Shown here piece by piece: positions 22,941-24,004 of a stretch of DNA of 24,004 bases. Made by a program: the position numbers and the translations under genes. Each line of letters begins with the position of its first letter. The first letter of the stretch is position 1. This stretch comes from Spirochaetaceae bacterium (GTDB lineage Bacteria; Spirochaetota; Spirochaetia; PWKH01). The notes beneath the pieces were generated by a model. It ran no database searches and was not told the origin of the DNA. It worked only from the letters and a program-made list of their open reading frames with translations. Location: contig PWNW01000266.1 of NCBI GenBank assembly GCA_003557605.1, positions 1 through 24,004 on the forward strand, read 5' to 3'.

Positions 22941-24004
22941 AATTCAAAGCCTCTATCGGATCGAGCTTTGCAGCCTTCACCGCCGGATAGAGCCCGAAGA
23001 AAATTCCGACTGCCATGGAGAATCCCGCAGCAAGAAAGTAGATGTTCACCATGGGAAAGAAACTCCAGTTAAATGCACGGACCGCCAGGCTGCTGATGAG
23101 AATCCCAAGTCCGATGCCAAGCATGCCTCCAACAAGGGTCAAGGTCATGGCTTCAATAAGAAACTGGGTCATGATGCGCCTCGGTGAAGCCCCGATGGCC
23201 TTTCTAATGCCGATCTCCTTGGTGCGTTCAGCCACCGACACCAGCATGATGTTCATAATCCCGATTCCCCCCACCAGCAGAGAAATCGCCGCAATGCTTG
23301 CAAGCACCAGCGAAAGAGTGTTTGTCACATTGCTTGCCATGTCGGCAATGGTTGAAGGAGTGAACAGTATATAGGTTCCCGGCCCCACCAGACGCTCAAG
23401 GAATATGTCAACATCATCGGCAACCTTCAGCACATCTGCCCCTGGTTCAGTCCTAATGATGTAGTTCTGGACAAAATCCACATTGGCCAGACGGTTGGCG
23501 TAGGTGTTATAGGGAATATACACATACTGGTTGAACTGGATGTTGAAGTTCGGAGACTTCTGCTGCATCACCCCCGCCACCCGGTAGGTCCTTGCAGTTG
23601 AGCCCCGGAATATCCTGATGTATTCTCCCACCGCATTCCCGTCGGGAAACAGTTCTTCAGCCGCAAGAGACCCGAGCACCGCCACCTGACGGTTATCGAG
23701 GTTGTCCATGTCGCTGAAAAAGGCCCCCTCTGCGGCGCTGTAGTCCATAGCCCGGGCAAAGTCCTCACTGACCCCCATAACCGCACCCGAATAGGTATTG
23801 CTCTGCCATCGGACCATGGTGTTGAACTGGTTTACCGGTATGACCGTCTCAATGCCCGGCACTTCAGATTTGATCCTGTGCCGCAGGTCCAGGTTGAACT
23901 GCTGCCTGATCAGCCCGAAGTTGCCCTTGGCTACCTCTGCGATCCCATCGCCTATGGAGAATAGATTGGGACACACTTCCTCGCACAGACCACAGTTGTT
24001 GCAC
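22933..24004 (-). CDS. MacB/FtsX-type ABC transporter permease, partial and abnormal at the N-terminus
   Basis: The frame is open from the right edge to a TAG at 22933 (356 codons in the window). From about residue 35 it resembles the MacB periplasmic domain (EVPGIETVIPVNQFN, then AVMGVSEDFARAMDY, NRQVAVLGSLAAEELFP and GEYIRIFRG). The C-terminal FtsX part has three membrane helices and the motif ERTKEIGIRKAIGAS. Such proteins work with an ATPase and often an adaptor to export peptides, lipoproteins or drugs. The first membrane helix normally found before the periplasmic domain is absent. In its place the frame encodes a ferredoxin-like 4Fe-4S sequence up to the window edge. The GTG at 23976 is only the first possible start in view and is not a believable start for a permease. 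The C-terminal assignment is safe; the N-terminal join is doubtful. Confidence 0.8.
   Translation of the reverse strand, partial: CNNCGLCEEVCPNLFSIGDGIAEVAKGNFGLIRQQFNLDLRHRIKSEVPGIETVIPVNQFNTMVRWQSNTYSGAVMGVSEDFARAMDYSAAEGAFFSDMDNLDNRQVAVLGSLAAEELFPDGNAVGEYIRIFRGSTARTYRVAGVMQQKSPNFNIQFNQYVYIPYNTYANRLANVDFVQNYIIRTEPGADVLKVADDVDIFLERLVGPGTYILFTPSTIADMASNVTNTLSLVLASIAAISLLVGGIGIMNIMLVSVAERTKEIGIRKAIGASPRRIMTQFLIEAMTLTLVGGMLGIGLGILISSLAVRAFNWSFFPMVNIYFLAAGFSMAVGIFFGLYPAVKAAKLDPIEALNYE
23926..24003 (-). other. Ferredoxin-type 4Fe-4S segment in frame with the permease
   Basis: The first 26 codons seen read CNNCGLCEEVCPNLFSIGDG then IAEVAK. The C-x2-C-x2-C-x3-C-P spacing, the Phe after the last Cys, and GD plus AEV are those of small single-cluster ferredoxins such as that of Thermotoga. 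It joins the permease-like sequence near the GNF that follows. The start of the ferredoxin part lies outside the window. Confidence 0.65.

Noticed and set aside
1..24004. tRNA, rRNA, CRISPR, transposon or prophage signals
   Set aside because: No cloverleaf, array of spaced repeats, transposase or integrase motif was seen on either strand; coding density and codon style look uniform.

Overview
The window looks like a chromosomal segment of a Gram-negative (diderm), moderately GC-rich bacterium. It has a TolC-type outer-membrane channel, a periplasmic adaptor, an RND pump, a lipoprotein with a clear lipobox and a small barrel-like exported protein. The fused PyrB-PyrI and fused PyrD-PyrK proteins, together with the mix of signalling proteins, made me think of a spirochaete, but nothing in the window proves this. 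I saw no rRNA, tRNA, CRISPR array, insertion sequence or phage gene.

Layout. (A) 1-6019, minus strand: an efflux operon in the order adaptor, RND pump, TolC-like channel, then a secreted protein of unknown function that runs off the left edge. (B) 6020-6302: a divergent control region with a 15-bp palindrome, repeated ATACC words and an extended -10 promoter. (C) 6303-8238, plus strand: a NarL-type sensor kinase and response regulator, placed to control the efflux operon (inference from position). (D) 14467-8235, minus strand: a pyrimidine operon, pyrBI-pyrE-pyrF-pyrDK-pyrC. It encodes every step from carbamoyl phosphate plus aspartate to UMP, and is preceded by a leader resembling a translation-coupled attenuator. 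(E) 14492-17836: a small exported barrel-like protein (minus), a zinc aminopeptidase-like lipoprotein (plus) and a membrane-bound diguanylate cyclase (plus). (F) 24004-17820, minus strand: the end of a MacB/FtsX-type ABC permease, an NtrB-like kinase and an NtrC-like regulator in one operon, then a cysteine desulfidase and a 23S rRNA uracil methyltransferase from their own promoter.

Three points deserve attention. First, several genes at the head of a transcript (6303, 14429, 16277, 20232, perhaps 15142) have a -10 box ending only 5 to 8 bases before the ATG and no Shine-Dalgarno sequence. This points to leaderless mRNAs, whereas genes inside operons have good Shine-Dalgarno sites. Second, the pyr leader combines a strong promoter, a 39-codon ORF that translates through a terminator hairpin, and a second promoter just downstream of the hairpin. 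Third, at the right edge a ferredoxin-type 4Fe-4S motif is joined in frame to an ABC permease that lacks its first membrane helix. That is either a chimeric sequence or a real and very odd fusion.
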